From contig CAIOOA010000136.1 of NCBI GenBank assembly GCA_903859815.1, positions 51,415 through 115,414 of the forward strand: a stretch of 64,000 nt of DNA, written 5' to 3'. The translations under genes and the position numbers were made by a program. Shown piece after piece: positions 17,778 through 27,807 of this stretch. How positions within the stretch are numbered: position 1 is the stretch's first letter; each line of letters starts with the position of its first letter. The notes beneath the pieces were generated by a model that saw only the letters and a list, made by a program, of their open reading frames with translations, was not told where the DNA came from and ran no database searches. Source of the stretch: an uncultured Methylococcaceae bacterium (GTDB lineage: Bacteria > Pseudomonadota > Gammaproteobacteria > Methylococcales > Methylococcaceae).

Positions 17778-18743
17778 ATGAATATTGGTTCTTTTCAAAT
17801 AAATGGGCGTGTGTTCCTAGCCCCCATGGCTGGGGTAACTGACCGACCGTTTCGGATTCTGTGCCGCCAAAATGGAGCTGCCCTTGCTTATTCCGAAATG
17901 ATTAGTTCAAATCCAAATCTACAGAATACACGTAAAACCATTTTGAGGAGTGACCATACTGGGGAACCTGAACCTAGAATAATTCAGATTTTAGGTGCTT
18001 GTCCACAAGCTATGGCCGAAGCGGCGAAATTCAATGTCGCTCAAGGCGCTCAAATCATAGACATAAACATGGGGTGTCCAGCCAAAAAGGTGTGCAATGT
18101 TGCAGCCGGCTCTGCCTTGTTGAAAGATGAATTACTGGTAAAAAGCATTCTAACAGCGGTAGTCAAGTCAGTGAATGTGCCAGTGACATTAAAAATACGT
18201 ACAGGTTGGGATCGGCTTAATCGTAATGCCTTGAATATTGCGAAGATAGCTGAATCCTGTGGAATACAAGCATTGACTGTTCACGGACGCACTCGTGCCT
18301 GTGGCTTTTCTGGAAGCGCCGAATACACTACAATAGCAGATGTAAAGACTGCTGTGAAAATTCCTGTTATTGCAAATGGGGATATCGATAGTCCTGAAAA
18401 AGCAAAATTCGTTTTGGATAATACCGGTGCGGATGCTTTGATGATAGGTCGTGCATCCCTTGGAAAGCCTTGGTTATTTGGACAAATCCAGCACTTTCTT
18501 AACACGGGTGTCATGCTCCTGCCGCCTAACCTAAATGAATTACAAACCATGATGCTCAATCATCTTAATGACTTATATGCTTTCTATGGGGATTATTCGG
18601 GTCTGCGCATTGCTCGCAAGCATATTGGATGGTATGTAAAAAACCTTGATGAAAATTCATTAAGGCTTATTAGTTCCATTTATTCAGCGCAAACTGTGGA
18701 CCATCAGCTTCGCTTGGTAGAATCCCTATTCACCCTAAACTGA
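17778..18743 (+). CDS. dusB: DusB, tRNA-dihydrouridine synthase
   Basis: A 321-residue FMN-dependent TIM-barrel enzyme. Diagnostic segments are LAPMAGVTDRPFR at the N-terminus, INMGCPAKKVCN with the catalytic Cys, LKIRTGWD, TVHGRTR and ANGDIDSPEKA, all matching DusB. It reduces uridine in the D-loop of tRNAs with NADPH. The fis gene follows 14 bases after the stop, the classic gammaproteobacterial dusB-fis operon in which dusB is the leader gene. The short C-terminal helical domain (LNHLNDLYAFYGDYSGLRIARKHIGWY) is complete. Confidence 0.95.
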   Translation: MNIGSFQINGRVFLAPMAGVTDRPFRILCRQNGAALAYSEMISSNPNLQNTRKTILRSDHTGEPEPRIIQILGACPQAMAEAAKFNVAQGAQIIDINMGCPAKKVCNVAAGSALLKDELLVKSILTAVVKSVNVPVTLKIRTGWDRLNRNALNIAKIAESCGIQALTVHGRTRACGFSGSAEYTTIADVKTAVKIPVIANGDIDSPEKAKFVLDNTGADALMIGRASLGKPWLFGQIQHFLNTGVMLLPPNLNELQTMMLNHLNDLYAFYGDYSGLRIARKHIGWYVKNLDENSLRLISSIYSAQTVDHQLRLVESLFTLN

Positions 18744-18757
18744 CGAAAAACCTATTT

Positions 18758-19051
18758 ATGAATACGGATGAAGTGGACAATAAGCTTGATGACTTGTCAA
18801 TTGGCTCGTTATCGGTTCAGCCTTTGTTATTAAGTGATCATGTCCGCTTGGCGGTGACTGATTATGTTACCCGTCTTGATGGAGAAGAAATTGGGAATCT
18901 ATATGGCATGGTTTTGAATGAAGTTGAACGCCCTCTCATTCAAACTGTCATGGAACTCTGCGGTCAGAATCAAAGTAAAGCCGCTCAAATGCTAGGTTTA
19001 AGCAGAAGTACTTTGCGGAAGAAATTGTCTAGCTATAATAACCAAATCTAA
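18758..19051 (+). CDS. fis: Fis, nucleoid-associated DNA-binding protein
   Basis: A 97-residue protein whose C-terminal half is the Fis helix-turn-helix: PLIQTVMELCGQNQSKAA followed by QMLGLSRSTLRKKL, nearly the consensus. The N-terminal part is variable, as is usual outside Enterobacteria. Fis bends DNA, activates rRNA promoters and supports site-specific recombination. It lies directly downstream of dusB and shares its transcript. Translation probably depends on the dusB message context, as known for E. coli. Confidence 0.95.
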   Translation: MNTDEVDNKLDDLSIGSLSVQPLLLSDHVRLAVTDYVTRLDGEEIGNLYGMVLNEVERPLIQTVMELCGQNQSKAAQMLGLSRSTLRKKLSSYNNQI

Positions 19052-19118
19052 CAAAAGGCTCATTTTTATATTGAGCTAAGAATCTTAGCAAACATCCCTC
19101 TAAATAAAGAGTATTATT

Positions 19119-20684
19119 ATGATTAATATCGTATCTCGCGCATTGATTAGTGTATCGAATAAATCTGGTATAATTGATTTTGCCCGTTCGCTTTCTAATT
19201 TAGGGGTTGAAATCCTCTCATCTGGAGGAACAGCCAAATTATTACTCGAAAACTCCATTCCAGCCATAGAAGTATCCGATTACACAGGTTTCCCAGAAAT
19301 GATGGATGGTCGCGTCAAAACTCTCCATCCTAAAATTCATGGTGGTATATTAGGCCGTCGAGGCATAGACGAAAATGTGATGGAAGCTCATGACATTCAG
19401 CCCATTGATTTAGTTGTGGTAAACCTTTATCCATTTGAAAGTACGGTTGCCAATCCAGATTGTGATTTGGAAACTGCCATCGAAAACATTGATATCGGTG
19501 GTCCCGCTCTAATCCGAGCAGCGGCAAAAAATCACAACTCAGTCGGTGTCATCGTGGATTCAACTGACTATGATGAAGTTATCGCCGAATTGCAAACAAA
19601 TGATAAATCCCTGTCGGATGCGACTCGCTTCAAACTTGCTGCTAAAAGCTTTGCGCATACCTCAAAATACGATGCCGCTGTTGCTGAATATCTAGCAAAG
19701 AGGTTGGAGGATGCGAAGGTATTTCCTGATCATTTATTATTGAGATACCAACTCGCTCAAAGTATGCGTTATGGTGAGAATCCTCATCAACAAGCTGCAT
19801 TTTATATCGAGAACAATGTTCCCGAGGGTACGGTTGCTGCGGCACGTCAACTACAAGGCAAGGAGTTATCTTACAATAATATTGCTGATGCAGACGCAGC
19901 TTTGGAATGTGTAAAAAGTTTTGAAAGTTTACCCACATGCGTCATAGTCAAACATGCCAATCCTTGTGGCATAGCCCAAGCAACGACTGTGCTTGAAGCT
20001 TATGATCGGGCTTATGCCACAGACCCCACTTCAGCTTTCGGAGGAATTATTGCATTCAATCAAGCTTTAGATGCTGTTACTGCCAAGGCTATTATTGACC
20101 GCCAATTTGTCGAAGTGATTATCGCCCCAAGTTTTGCAGCCGATGCATTGCAGATTCTTTCAGCCAAGCAAAATGTCCGGGTTTTAGATTGTGGTCAATG
20201 GCCTAGTATTGCACACGCAGCATGGGATTTTAAACGTGTCGTTGGAGGATTGTTGGTTCAAGACCGTGACGAGGGGCGCATTACTCGTGCCGAATTGCGA
20301 ATTTTGACCAAGCGTGTGCCAACAGAGCAGGAAATCATTGATTTATTGTTTGCCTGGAAAACCTGCAAATTTGTTAAATCGAATGCTATTGTCTACGTCA
20401 AGAACAAGCAGACCATTGGTATTGGAGCAGGACAGATGAGTCGCGTCTACTCTGCCCGAATTGCAGCTATTAAAGCAGCGGACGAAAACTTGGAGGTCAA
20501 AGGTTCGGTAATGGCATCGGATGCTTTCTTCCCGTTCCGGGATGGCATTGATTCTGCGGCTGCCGTAGGTGTGACCGCAGTGATTCAACCGGGTGGTTCG
20601 GTGCGTGACGACGAGGTGATTGCTGCCGCTGACGAGCATGATTTGGCGATGGTATTTACTGGTATGAGGCATTTTAGACATTAA
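19119..20684 (+). CDS. purH: PurH, bifunctional AICAR transformylase / IMP cyclohydrolase
   Basis: A 521-residue protein with an N-terminal MGS-like IMP cyclohydrolase domain ([44 protein letters not shown]) and a C-terminal transformylase domain ([25 protein letters not shown] with the catalytic Lys-His, [12 protein letters not shown]). It performs the last two steps of purine synthesis, AICAR to IMP. The length is normal. purC lies about 39 kb downstream on the other strand, so purine genes are scattered. In many Gammaproteobacteria purH follows dusB-fis as here, often with purD next, but purD is absent. Confidence 0.97.
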   Translation: MINIVSRALISVSNKSGIIDFARSLSNLGVEILSSGGTAKLLLENSIPAIEVSDYTGFPEMMDGRVKTLHPKIHGGILGRRGIDENVMEAHDIQPIDLVVVNLYPFESTVANPDCDLETAIENIDIGGPALIRAAAKNHNSVGVIVDSTDYDEVIAELQTNDKSLSDATRFKLAAKSFAHTSKYDAAVAEYLAKRLEDAKVFPDHLLLRYQLAQSMRYGENPHQQAAFYIENNVPEGTVAAARQLQGKELSYNNIADADAALECVKSFESLPTCVIVKHANPCGIAQATTVLEAYDRAYATDPTSAFGGIIAFNQALDAVTAKAIIDRQFVEVIIAPSFAADALQILSAKQNVRVLDCGQWPSIAHAAWDFKRVVGGLLVQDRDEGRITRAELRILTKRVPTEQEIIDLLFAWKTCKFVKSNAIVYVKNKQTIGIGAGQMSRVYSARIAAIKAADENLEVKGSVMASDAFFPFRDGIDSAAAVGVTAVIQPGGSVRDDEVIAAADEHDLAMVFTGMRHFRH

Positions 20685-20824
20685 TACAAAGTTGCCTGAT
20701 GGTGATTTTGTAAAATCGTCGAATACAAATTTCATCTGCAAAATTAATGAACTTAAGCCTTTGGTGAACAGCTTCACATTTCTGATTTCAAGCAATTATT
20801 TTTGGCTTAGTTTAGGATGCTTAA

Positions 20825-21646
20825 ATGAATGTTACCAATGAGAATCGTAAATTTGCTGTTTTGATTGATGCAGACAATGCACAGGCATCTGCCATTGAGA
20901 AAATTCTGTCAGAAATTGCGCGTTACGGAACAGTAACATCCAAACGCTGTTATGGAGATTGGACCGGTCCACAATTGTCATCGTGGAAAGAGACTCTCTT
21001 ACGTTTTGCCATACAACCTATGCAGCAGTTCGCTTACACAAAAGGAAAAAATGCGACCGATTCAGCGATGATAATTGATGCAATGGATTTGCTCTATACT
21101 GGAAACTTTGATGGTTTTTGCATTGTATCTAGTGATAGTGATTTCACAAAGCTTGTAACAAGGTTACGTGAGTCTGGCCTTGAAGTCATGGGATTTGGTC
21201 GCAGAACAACACCTGAACCTTTTCGAGTTGCTTGCAATAAATTTACGTTTACTGAGATTCTATTGAATTCTTCTGAGGAAGAGAGTTTTTCAGAAAATAG
21301 AAATCTGCAAAATATTATTTCAGTGAACGTATCTAACGACTTTAATTCCTGTAAGACTACAGATTTCAAACCCCCTTCAAAAGATATTATTGAATCGCAG
21401 CAAGAGCGTGAGTTAATACCACTATTGAAAGAAGCAATTGAATCGCAGCAAGATGCAGTAGGTTTCGCAAATCTCGCCAATGTGGGAAGCTTTATTCAGA
21501 GGATAAAACCGGATTTTGACCCTAGAAATTATGGTGGAACTAATAAAAAGCTTGGTGATCTTGTAAAAAAGCTAACATTCCTTGAAAGTCGATTAAATAA
21601 TGGAGCTATTTATATAAGATTTACTGAACCCAAAAAGTTAGAATGA
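20825..21646 (+). CDS. NYN-domain putative RNase with C-terminal LOTUS/OST-HTH domain
   Basis: A 273-residue protein. The N-terminal NYN (PIN-like) domain is clear: FAVLIDADNAQ, then KNATDSAMIIDAMDLLY and FCIVSSDSDFTKLVTRLR supply the acidic residues of the metal-dependent nuclease fold. A charged linker follows, and residues about 190-270 (ELIPLLKEAIESQQD ... VGSFIQRIKPDFDPRNYG ... KKLGDLVKKL) match the OST-HTH/LOTUS RNA-binding domain. Such proteins (the DUF88 group) are thought to cleave or handle structured RNA. The stop overlaps the glcF start by four bases (ATGA), an unexpected coupling with a metabolic gene. The target RNA is unknown. Confidence 0.8.
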   Translation: MNVTNENRKFAVLIDADNAQASAIEKILSEIARYGTVTSKRCYGDWTGPQLSSWKETLLRFAIQPMQQFAYTKGKNATDSAMIIDAMDLLYTGNFDGFCIVSSDSDFTKLVTRLRESGLEVMGFGRRTTPEPFRVACNKFTFTEILLNSSEEESFSENRNLQNIISVNVSNDFNSCKTTDFKPPSKDIIESQQERELIPLLKEAIESQQDAVGFANLANVGSFIQRIKPDFDPRNYGGTNKKLGDLVKKLTFLESRLNNGAIYIRFTEPKKLE

Positions 21647-22839
21647 CAAACCCTTTCTCCGACACCGAACTCTGCGTCAAATGTGGTTTATGTTTACCGC
21701 ATTGTCCGACTTATGGAAAAACTTTGGATGAAAGCGAATCGCCGCGTGGGCGCTTGAGTTTAATCCAAGCGTGGGCGGCGGGGCAATTGGAGGCCAGCCC
21801 TAAGCTTTTAGGCCATATCGATAATTGCCTATTATGCCGTTCATGCGAGTCGGCTTGCCCGGCCAATGTACCCTATGGTCAGTTAGTGGATAATTTCCGA
21901 GTCGCTACGGCTGACAAAATGGTTAAGCCGCTTGTTGACCGTATCAAATTCAAAGCAGTCGATATCACCTTGCAAAGCCCAAAGCTTCAAAGATGGTCTG
22001 GATCAATGCGAGAATTGCTGTCGAAGACGGGAGTTTTGCAGGTCATGGGATTGGAGGAACTAAGCTTTGGATTGCCTCAACCTTTTAAGCACGAGCAATG
22101 GTTTGGTTATCATGCGGCCAAGGAAAAGGAAATCGCCAAGGTTGCTTTGTTTTTGGGCTGTACGGCAGAATTAGCCGATGCCGAAACCGTGACTTCTGCC
22201 ATCAATTTACTTACTCACCTCGGTATCAGCGTTACAGTTCCATCAGAACAAGTTTGTTGTGGAGGCATGGCTTTACATAATGGGGATCATAATGGTTTCG
22301 AAGGCTTGCGGAAAAAGAATCAGCAGACTTTTGATACAAGTACATTCGATGCCATTCTGACCCTCGCAAGCGGATGTGGGGCAGTGTTAAAAGAGTATGA
22401 TAACTCAGGCTTTGCCACGCAAATAATAGATATTTCCCGATTCCTAGCCGAATTGATTTGGCCGGAAAATGTTCACCTTGAAGCTTTGTCTGCTAGGGTT
22501 ATTGTCCATACCCCATGCTCCTTGAAAAATGTGATGAAATCAGAGATTCATCCTGTCGCCTTATTAAGGCGGATACCGGATTTAGAAGTCGAATTATTAG
22601 CAAATGTGTCTAATTGTTGTGGCGCAGCAGGTACCTATTTATTAAATCATCCTGACATGGCGCAAGCTTTGCGTGAAGACATGTTAGTCAATATCAAAGC
22701 CAGCGCATCTGAGTATGTTGTCACCTCCAATGTAGGATGCGCGATGCATCTGCGAGCGGGTTTAAAACAATCTGGGTTGGGCCATGTGCAGGTGCTGCAT
22801 CCATTGATGTTGGTGGCAAGACAATTGCGAATCCTCTGA
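21643..22839 (+). CDS. glcF: Glycolate oxidase iron-sulfur subunit (GlcF-like)
   Basis: A 398-residue protein with two [4Fe-4S] ferredoxin motifs at the N-terminus (CVKCGLCLPHCPTYG and CLLCRSCESACPAN), then two CCG domains (CCGGMALHNGD and SNCCGAAGTYLL, with HTPCSLKN). That order and length fit GlcF of glycolate dehydrogenase, which passes electrons from glycolate to the quinone pool. The flavin subunits GlcD and GlcE, normally adjacent, are not in the window, so either they are elsewhere or this protein serves another oxidoreductase. It overlaps the NYN gene upstream by four bases. panC begins 65 bases downstream. Confidence 0.85.
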   Translation: MTNPFSDTELCVKCGLCLPHCPTYGKTLDESESPRGRLSLIQAWAAGQLEASPKLLGHIDNCLLCRSCESACPANVPYGQLVDNFRVATADKMVKPLVDRIKFKAVDITLQSPKLQRWSGSMRELLSKTGVLQVMGLEELSFGLPQPFKHEQWFGYHAAKEKEIAKVALFLGCTAELADAETVTSAINLLTHLGISVTVPSEQVCCGGMALHNGDHNGFEGLRKKNQQTFDTSTFDAILTLASGCGAVLKEYDNSGFATQIIDISRFLAELIWPENVHLEALSARVIVHTPCSLKNVMKSEIHPVALLRRIPDLEVELLANVSNCCGAAGTYLLNHPDMAQALREDMLVNIKASASEYVVTSNVGCAMHLRAGLKQSGLGHVQVLHPLMLVARQLRIL

Positions 22840-22904
22840 CAGAATATAGAACTAGTACATACCTATTCCAATCATTTTCAAATCAGCATAATAAAGGGTT
22901 AGCC

Positions 22905-23747
22905 ATGCACGTCATAGAATCCATGCCTAAGCTGCGAGAAACCATCCAGAATTGGAGATCGGCCGATGAATCCATTGCCTTCGTACCGACGATGGGTAAT
23001 CTACACGATGGTCATATATGTCTCGTCAAAGAGGCCAAGAAAGTCGCTGACCGAGTGGTCGTCAGCATTTTTGTCAACCCCACTCAGTTTAGTCCGGGGG
23101 AAGATTTCGATGCCTATCCGCGCACACCCGAGGACGATGCCGAAAAATTGAGGATGGCAGGGGTTGATGCGCTATTTATGCCATCGGTTGAGGTAGTTTA
23201 CCCCGAAAACGCAAAAAGCTTTGTGGAAGTACCCGGTCTTTCCGATGAACTATGTGGCAAATTCCGGCCCGGTCACTTTCGCGGGGTGGCTACTGTGGTG
23301 TGCAAGCTGTTCAACATGGTACTGCCCGATGTGGCTTTATTCGGTGAGAAGGATTGGCAGCAACTGACGGTAATCCGCCGCATGGTGGCAGATTTGAACA
23401 TGCCCTTGCAAATTATTGGAGTGCCGACGGTGAGGGAGACTAGCGGTTTGGCGATGAGTTCGAGGAATGCTTATCTGAGTGCTGAAGAAGCTCGATTAGC
23501 CGCAGTCCTTTATCAAACGCTACTGGCGGCCAAGGCTGCCCTGCAAGCTGGGAACCGCAATTATGCGGCTATCGAGCAAGCACAGTGTGAAAGATTAAGC
23601 CAAGATGGTTTCAAGGTGGATTATTTTGCCATTAGGCATAGTCACGATTTGTTAATCCCGAAACCGGAAGATCGTGATTTTGCCATTCTGGTTGCCGCAA
23701 GATTAGGGCGAGCCAGACTAATCGATAACATAACCCTAAGCTTATAA
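22905..23747 (+). CDS. panC: PanC, pantothenate synthetase
   Basis: A 280-residue enzyme. The ATG at 22905 has an AAGGG site and gives the standard N-terminus; a longer in-frame extension would overlap glcF. Motifs: VPTMGNLHDGH (HIGH-type, His34 and His37), FVNPTQFSPGEDFDAYPRT, GKFRPGHFRGVATVV, LFGEKDWQQL and GLAMSSRNAYL (KMSKS-like). It joins pantoate and beta-alanine using ATP. panD, which makes beta-alanine, follows 110 bases downstream, so the last two steps of pantothenate synthesis are neighbours, while panB is absent. Confidence 0.96.
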   Translation: MHVIESMPKLRETIQNWRSADESIAFVPTMGNLHDGHICLVKEAKKVADRVVVSIFVNPTQFSPGEDFDAYPRTPEDDAEKLRMAGVDALFMPSVEVVYPENAKSFVEVPGLSDELCGKFRPGHFRGVATVVCKLFNMVLPDVALFGEKDWQQLTVIRRMVADLNMPLQIIGVPTVRETSGLAMSSRNAYLSAEEARLAAVLYQTLLAAKAALQAGNRNYAAIEQAQCERLSQDGFKVDYFAIRHSHDLLIPKPEDRDFAILVAARLGRARLIDNITLSL

Positions 23748-23857
23748 GCCTACATCAAACAATTCATTTCCAGGTTTTCTGTCATGGTTATCATTGCTAG
23801 GCTTATTCCCATGCGGCATAATTAAATGATCTTTATGCCTGAAACCAAGGTTAATTC

Positions 23858-24238
23858 ATGCAGACCACCTTATTAAAAGCCAAGTTACACCGGGCGCGTG
23901 TCACCCATTCCGAGTTGGAATATGAAGGCTCCTGCGCCATTGATGGCTTTTTGTTAGATCAAGCGGGCATCAGGGAATACGAGCAAATTCAGATTTATAA
24001 CGTCAATAATGGTGCGCGTTTCACCACCTATGCCATTCGTGCCCAAGAAGGTTCGGGGATAGTTTCGATCAACGGCGCAGCAGCCCGACACGCAGCCGTC
24101 AATGACATTATCATCATTTGCGCGTATGCGATTCTTAATCAAGTCGAGTTGATGAATTTTCAGCCTACGCTGATTTATGTGAATGATTTCAATAAGATTG
24201 TTCGCACGGGTCATGCCATTCCGGTACAGGCCGCTTGA
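23858..24238 (+). CDS. panD: PanD, aspartate 1-decarboxylase proenzyme
   Basis: A 126-residue pyruvoyl enzyme. The self-processing site YEGSCAID lies at about residues 23-30, where cleavage between Gly and Ser yields the pyruvoyl group. Other family segments are [31 protein letters not shown] and [17 protein letters not shown]. It makes beta-alanine for PanC. In many Gammaproteobacteria the maturation factor PanZ acts on PanD; no such gene is seen here. The stop TGA shares one base with the ATG of the next gene. Confidence 0.96.
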   Translation: MQTTLLKAKLHRARVTHSELEYEGSCAIDGFLLDQAGIREYEQIQIYNVNNGARFTTYAIRAQEGSGIVSINGAAARHAAVNDIIIICAYAILNQVELMNFQPTLIYVNDFNKIVRTGHAIPVQAA

Positions 24239-24618
24239 TGCGCGAACAAGTTGAACGAGTCTATTCCGAAGCGGAAATTACTCAAAAGCTGACTGAGGAG
24301 TTGCCGCACTGGTATTATGAAAACGGCTGGATTCGCCGCAAATACCGGACTAGCGGCTGGAAGGCGACCTTGATGGTAGTCAACACCATCGGGCATTTGG
24401 CTGAAGCCGCTTGGCATCATCCAGATCTGGCAGTGTCTTACGCTTTTGTCATCGTAAAGCTAGTGACCCATTCCGCCAAGGGGGTCACTGACAAGGATTT
24501 TCTGTTGGCGAAAAAAATTGAATCGGTGATCCAATGGGACGCCAAAGCAGAAAGCGAAGGTGTTTTGGAAGGAACCCCAGACGATCAGCGATTCAAATAC
24601 ATCAAATACGACCGCTGA
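24238..24618 (+). CDS. Pterin-4a-carbinolamine dehydratase family protein
   Basis: A 126-residue protein. The segment GHLAEAAWHHPDLAVSYAFVIVKLVTHSAKGVTDKD carries the family signature: two adjacent His with Pro, then a later His, and the V-[TS]-x-[KD]-D ending. It differs from the shortest PCDs by an extended C-terminus (about 25 residues, DAKAESEGVLEGTP...). Canonical enzymes recycle tetrahydrobiopterin for aromatic hydroxylases; the absence of phhA here leaves the role open, and some bacterial members act in molybdopterin or folate metabolism instead. The ATG at 24238 overlaps the panD TGA by one base (TGATG), implying coupling. Confidence 0.75.
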   Translation: MREQVERVYSEAEITQKLTEELPHWYYENGWIRRKYRTSGWKATLMVVNTIGHLAEAAWHHPDLAVSYAFVIVKLVTHSAKGVTDKDFLLAKKIESVIQWDAKAESEGVLEGTPDDQRFKYIKYDR

Positions 24619-25009
24619 ACGTTTGAAGTACGCATCTAGCATACTCTTTTACCCGCTTAACAACCCGGTTCCAACCACGTTCAAAAACATAATCCAAGCG
24701 CGAACCTGAGTTCAAAATAACCCGTGACCAAGATATTTTCTGGCAACGGACAAACGATTTGTAATTGGATTTACTGGTTCCATCAGCCAGTTATCCTGTC
24801 GGCAAGGATAGCGATTAGTATTTCTGTCGTTTGGCTTATCCCTGTAGAAAGTATTGTTATCGATCTCTTTTGAGTGTCAGCAGAATAGGCTGAGGAAGCA
24901 CTTGATAAATTCCCTCATTTGCTTTAAAAATGAGTTGGGGCGTTTCTCATGCGTGGCTAGAAAATTAATGACATACAGCGTTTTTAATGACAATTGATTA
25001 TTTTGAAAT
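24619..25009. other. Non-coding stretch before the TrlF gene
   Basis: About 390 bases with no gene that I can support on either strand. It leads into the inverted repeat at 25010 and presumably holds a promoter for the gene at 25180, but none stands out. Confidence 0.4.
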
Positions 25010-25077
25010 TGTCGGTGGCAAAGGGTTGTCGCCCTACAAATCTTGCTATGCAGTAGGTTGGCAACCCTTTGCCGACA
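25010..25077. repeat. Imperfect inverted repeat (dispersed element, copy 2)
   Basis: The left arm TGTCGGTGGCAAAGGGTTG and the right arm CAACCCTTTGCCGACA are imperfect reverse complements around a loop of about 30 bases, bordered by CCCTAC and GTAGG. The right arm matches the segment at 7698-7727. It resembles a REP- or MITE-type hairpin and lies about 100 bases upstream of the TrlF-type gene. Confidence 0.7.
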
Positions 25078-25179
25078 TGGGTATAAATTTCAATGTAACT
25101 AATAGATATAGAAAACGCAGCAATAACTTTAGCCTCTTTATTAAGCAGTAAATGAAAAAAATTAAAAAGGAACATTTCC

Positions 25180-27807
25180 ATGACCAATAATTTATTTTTT
25201 CATGGTAGCCGCTGGTTAAAAGCGGACTTTCATCTGCATACTCGTGCCGACAAGGAATTTAACTACCAAGGGGAAGACAACGAATATTTGACCAATTATG
25301 TCGCTAAATTGGTTGATGTGGGCATTCAGCTTGGCGTAATCACCAATCACAATAAACTCGATCTGGACGAATTTAAGAACCTTAGAAAAAAGGCACTTAA
25401 GTCGAGTATTGGGTTATTGCCCGGTGTTGAGTTGTCGATAAAAGACGGTCAGGCCGGTGTGCATACGCTGGTGGTGTTTGCTGATGCGTGGATAGACAAC
25501 AAGGAACAAGAAAACTATATCCAAAGTTTTTTAAACGTGACGTTTGCTGGACAAGCCAATTTTGAGCATGAAAATGCCCGCTCGAACCACGACATTCTGG
25601 AAACTATTCGAGAATTGAATAAGTTTCACAAAGACTATTTTCTGATATTTGCTCATGTGCATGCACCCAATGGTTTATGGGGAGGTCTGTCTGTTGGGCG
25701 GATACGAGAGTTATTTGAGAATGAGGATTTCAGACGCCGAGTTGTCGGTTTCCAAAAAGTGCGTACCCATGATGAACGGCTAAAAATCCAACAGGCATTG
25801 GGCGAGTACTATCCCGCCGAAGTTGAAGGCTGCGATGCCAAGCAGCTAATCGATATAGCGGCTAGAAAAGAATCGTGTTACCTGAAATTGGGTGCATTCA
25901 GTTTTGAGACCGTTAAATTTGCCTTGTGCGATCACGTTAATCGTGTCCGCAAACAACTGCCTAGTTACAGCCACTCGTATATCACGAAGATTAGTTTCGA
26001 AGGTGCAGGCGCGTTAGGTGGAGCCGAAATTTGCCTATCGCCCGAGTTGAATACTCTGATTGGTATTCGTGGCAGCGGTAAGTCGTCGGTGTTAGAGGGT
26101 ATACGCTACGCGCTTAATATTCCATTTGGCGAAAAAGCATCTGATGTGGAATACAAAGAAGGCTTGGTGAAATACTTGCTACGCAGTGGCGGAAAGATCA
26201 CCATTGATGCAGTGGATCGTCGTGGTCAGCCTTATCAAATACGCCGAATTTTGAACGAGCGGCCCGATGTTTACGTCAATGGGCAGCTTCAACCGGGCGT
26301 ATCGATCCGTGAAACCGTCTTGCATAAACCTATTTATTTCGGGCAAAACGACCTTTCCAGTACAGGTAGAGGATTTGAAAATGATTTAATCGAAAAACTG
26401 GTCGGTGAAGCGTTGGCGTCTATCAGGAAAAAAATCGAAACCGGGCGTCAGGCTGTACTGGATGCCATCGGTCAGATCAAACGGCTAAAGCGTGCGTCCG
26501 AGCAAAAGCAGGAATGGGCGCAGAAAAAGCAGGATGCCGAGTTCAAGCTGAAGTTTTATCAGCAACATGGGGTTGAAGAAAAGTTACTAAAGCAGATTGA
26601 TTTTGATCGCGACGAACGCAAAGCCAGTCAAGTGGTTCAAGAGACGCAAAACTATTTGGAACAACTGCTTGGGTTTATCGCAAATTTTGAAGACGAGCTA
26701 AAAAATCAACTTATACATAAATCAGCGAATAATCAGGCTTTTTTCGATGATTTTTTTGCGACATATAAACAAGTGTTGCAAGGCTTTGAAACCCTGAAAC
26801 TGGTTGCTACTCAAGGCAATCCATTATTGCAAACACTGCAACAGAAACTCGGGCAGTTTACGCAGCAAAAGCAGGCACTCAAGGAAGAGTTTGCGGAAAT
26901 TGAACGGAAGCTGGCTGGCGAATTGAAACAAGCGGGTGCACAGGCGATTAGCCCTCAAGAGTTTCGTCAATTAAAAACACTGTTAGATCAAGCCGATCAA
27001 ATGTTGGCCGTATTGGAAAAAAGCGAGCAACAGTATGCCGATTTGAAAAAATCGCTCGAAGTGGAATTGGTGAAATTAAATGAGCTTTGGCTTGAAGAAT
27101 ATCGTGCCATTGAGCAGATTTTGGCGGGTATTAATCGAGCCGATTCACCGTTGAGGATTGTGCCTCAGTTTAAGGCAGATAAGGATGCCATGCGTAAACA
27201 CATGCAAGATCTTTTTCGTGGAAGCCGGATTAGAGAAGCTACGCTTCAAGGGTTAATTGATAACAATAGTGACTTTGGCGCAATGTGGCGAGATTTGGCA
27301 AATGTTTCCCAGCAGCTAGGAAGTTCTACTGAGACATTTACACAGTACTTTGAAGACAATATCGAGGCACTGTTGACGTGGCAAGTTCCTAATATTTTTC
27401 TAATTGAATATCACGGTAAGTCATTAGTGCATCATTCATCAGGGCAACGAGCCTCGGCGCTGTTATTGTTCATATTAAGTCAGCGCGACAATGATGTCGT
27501 CATTATTGATCAGCCAGAAGACGATTTGGATAACCAAACCATATATGATGATGTGATTAAGCTAATTTACACACTTAAGCCGGAAACGCAATTTATCTTC
27601 GTGACCCACAATGCTAATATTCCAGTTTTGGGGGATGCCGAACAAGTGGTGGTGTGTCAGTACCAAGATGAACAAATTTCCATCATCACTGGTAGCATTG
27701 ATAGTGCCGAAATTCAAAAGAAGATTATCAATATTATGGAAGGTGGTGCAGAAGTATTTAAAAAACGCATGAAGGTATATGAAACATGGAAACCCAAGAA
27801 TTATTAA
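25180..27807 (+). CDS. TrlF-type PHP domain plus SMC-like ATPase
   Basis: An 875-residue protein with two enzymatic parts. Residues about 12-260 are a PHP phosphoesterase domain: FHLHTRAD (His18, His20), TNHNKLD, GVELS and FAHVHAP give metal-binding residues. From about residue 270 comes an ABC/SMC-type ATPase: Walker A GIRGSGKSS (295-303), a long Gln/Glu/Lys-rich coiled coil (about 405-640), signature HHSSGQRAS (about 750), Walker B VVIIDQPEDDLDN (about 771) and the switch FVTHNANI. This is the arrangement of proteins called TrlF family AAA-like ATPases. A nuclease or phosphatase gated by a DNA- or RNA-sensing ATPase is a recurrent plan in phage defence. It has an AAGGA site before the ATG. 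The next gene overlaps its end by 22 bases. The biological role is not established. Confidence 0.82.
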   Translation: MTNNLFFHGSRWLKADFHLHTRADKEFNYQGEDNEYLTNYVAKLVDVGIQLGVITNHNKLDLDEFKNLRKKALKSSIGLLPGVELSIKDGQAGVHTLVVFADAWIDNKEQENYIQSFLNVTFAGQANFEHENARSNHDILETIRELNKFHKDYFLIFAHVHAPNGLWGGLSVGRIRELFENEDFRRRVVGFQKVRTHDERLKIQQALGEYYPAEVEGCDAKQLIDIAARKESCYLKLGAFSFETVKFALCDHVNRVRKQLPSYSHSYITKISFEGAGALGGAEICLSPELNTLIGIRGSGKSSVLEGIRYALNIPFGEKASDVEYKEGLVKYLLRSGGKITIDAVDRRGQPYQIRRILNERPDVYVNGQLQPGVSIRETVLHKPIYFGQNDLSSTGRGFENDLIEKLVGEALASIRKKIETGRQAVLDAIGQIKRLKRASEQKQEWAQKKQDAEFKLKFYQQHGVEEKLLKQIDFDRDERKASQVVQETQNYLEQLLGFIANFEDELKNQLIHKSANNQAFFDDFFATYKQVLQGFETLKLVATQGNPLLQTLQQKLGQFTQQKQALKEEFAEIERKLAGELKQAGAQAISPQEFRQLKTLLDQADQMLAVLEKSEQQYADLKKSLEVELVKLNELWLEEYRAIEQILAGINRADSPLRIVPQFKADKDAMRKHMQDLFRGSRIREATLQGLIDNNSDFGAMWRDLANVSQQLGSSTETFTQYFEDNIEALLTWQVPNIFLIEYHGKSLVHHSSGQRASALLLFILSQRDNDVVIIDQPEDDLDNQTIYDDVIKLIYTLKPETQFIFVTHNANIPVLGDAEQVVVCQYQDEQISIITGSIDSAEIQKKIINIMEGGAEVFKKRMKVYETWKPKNY

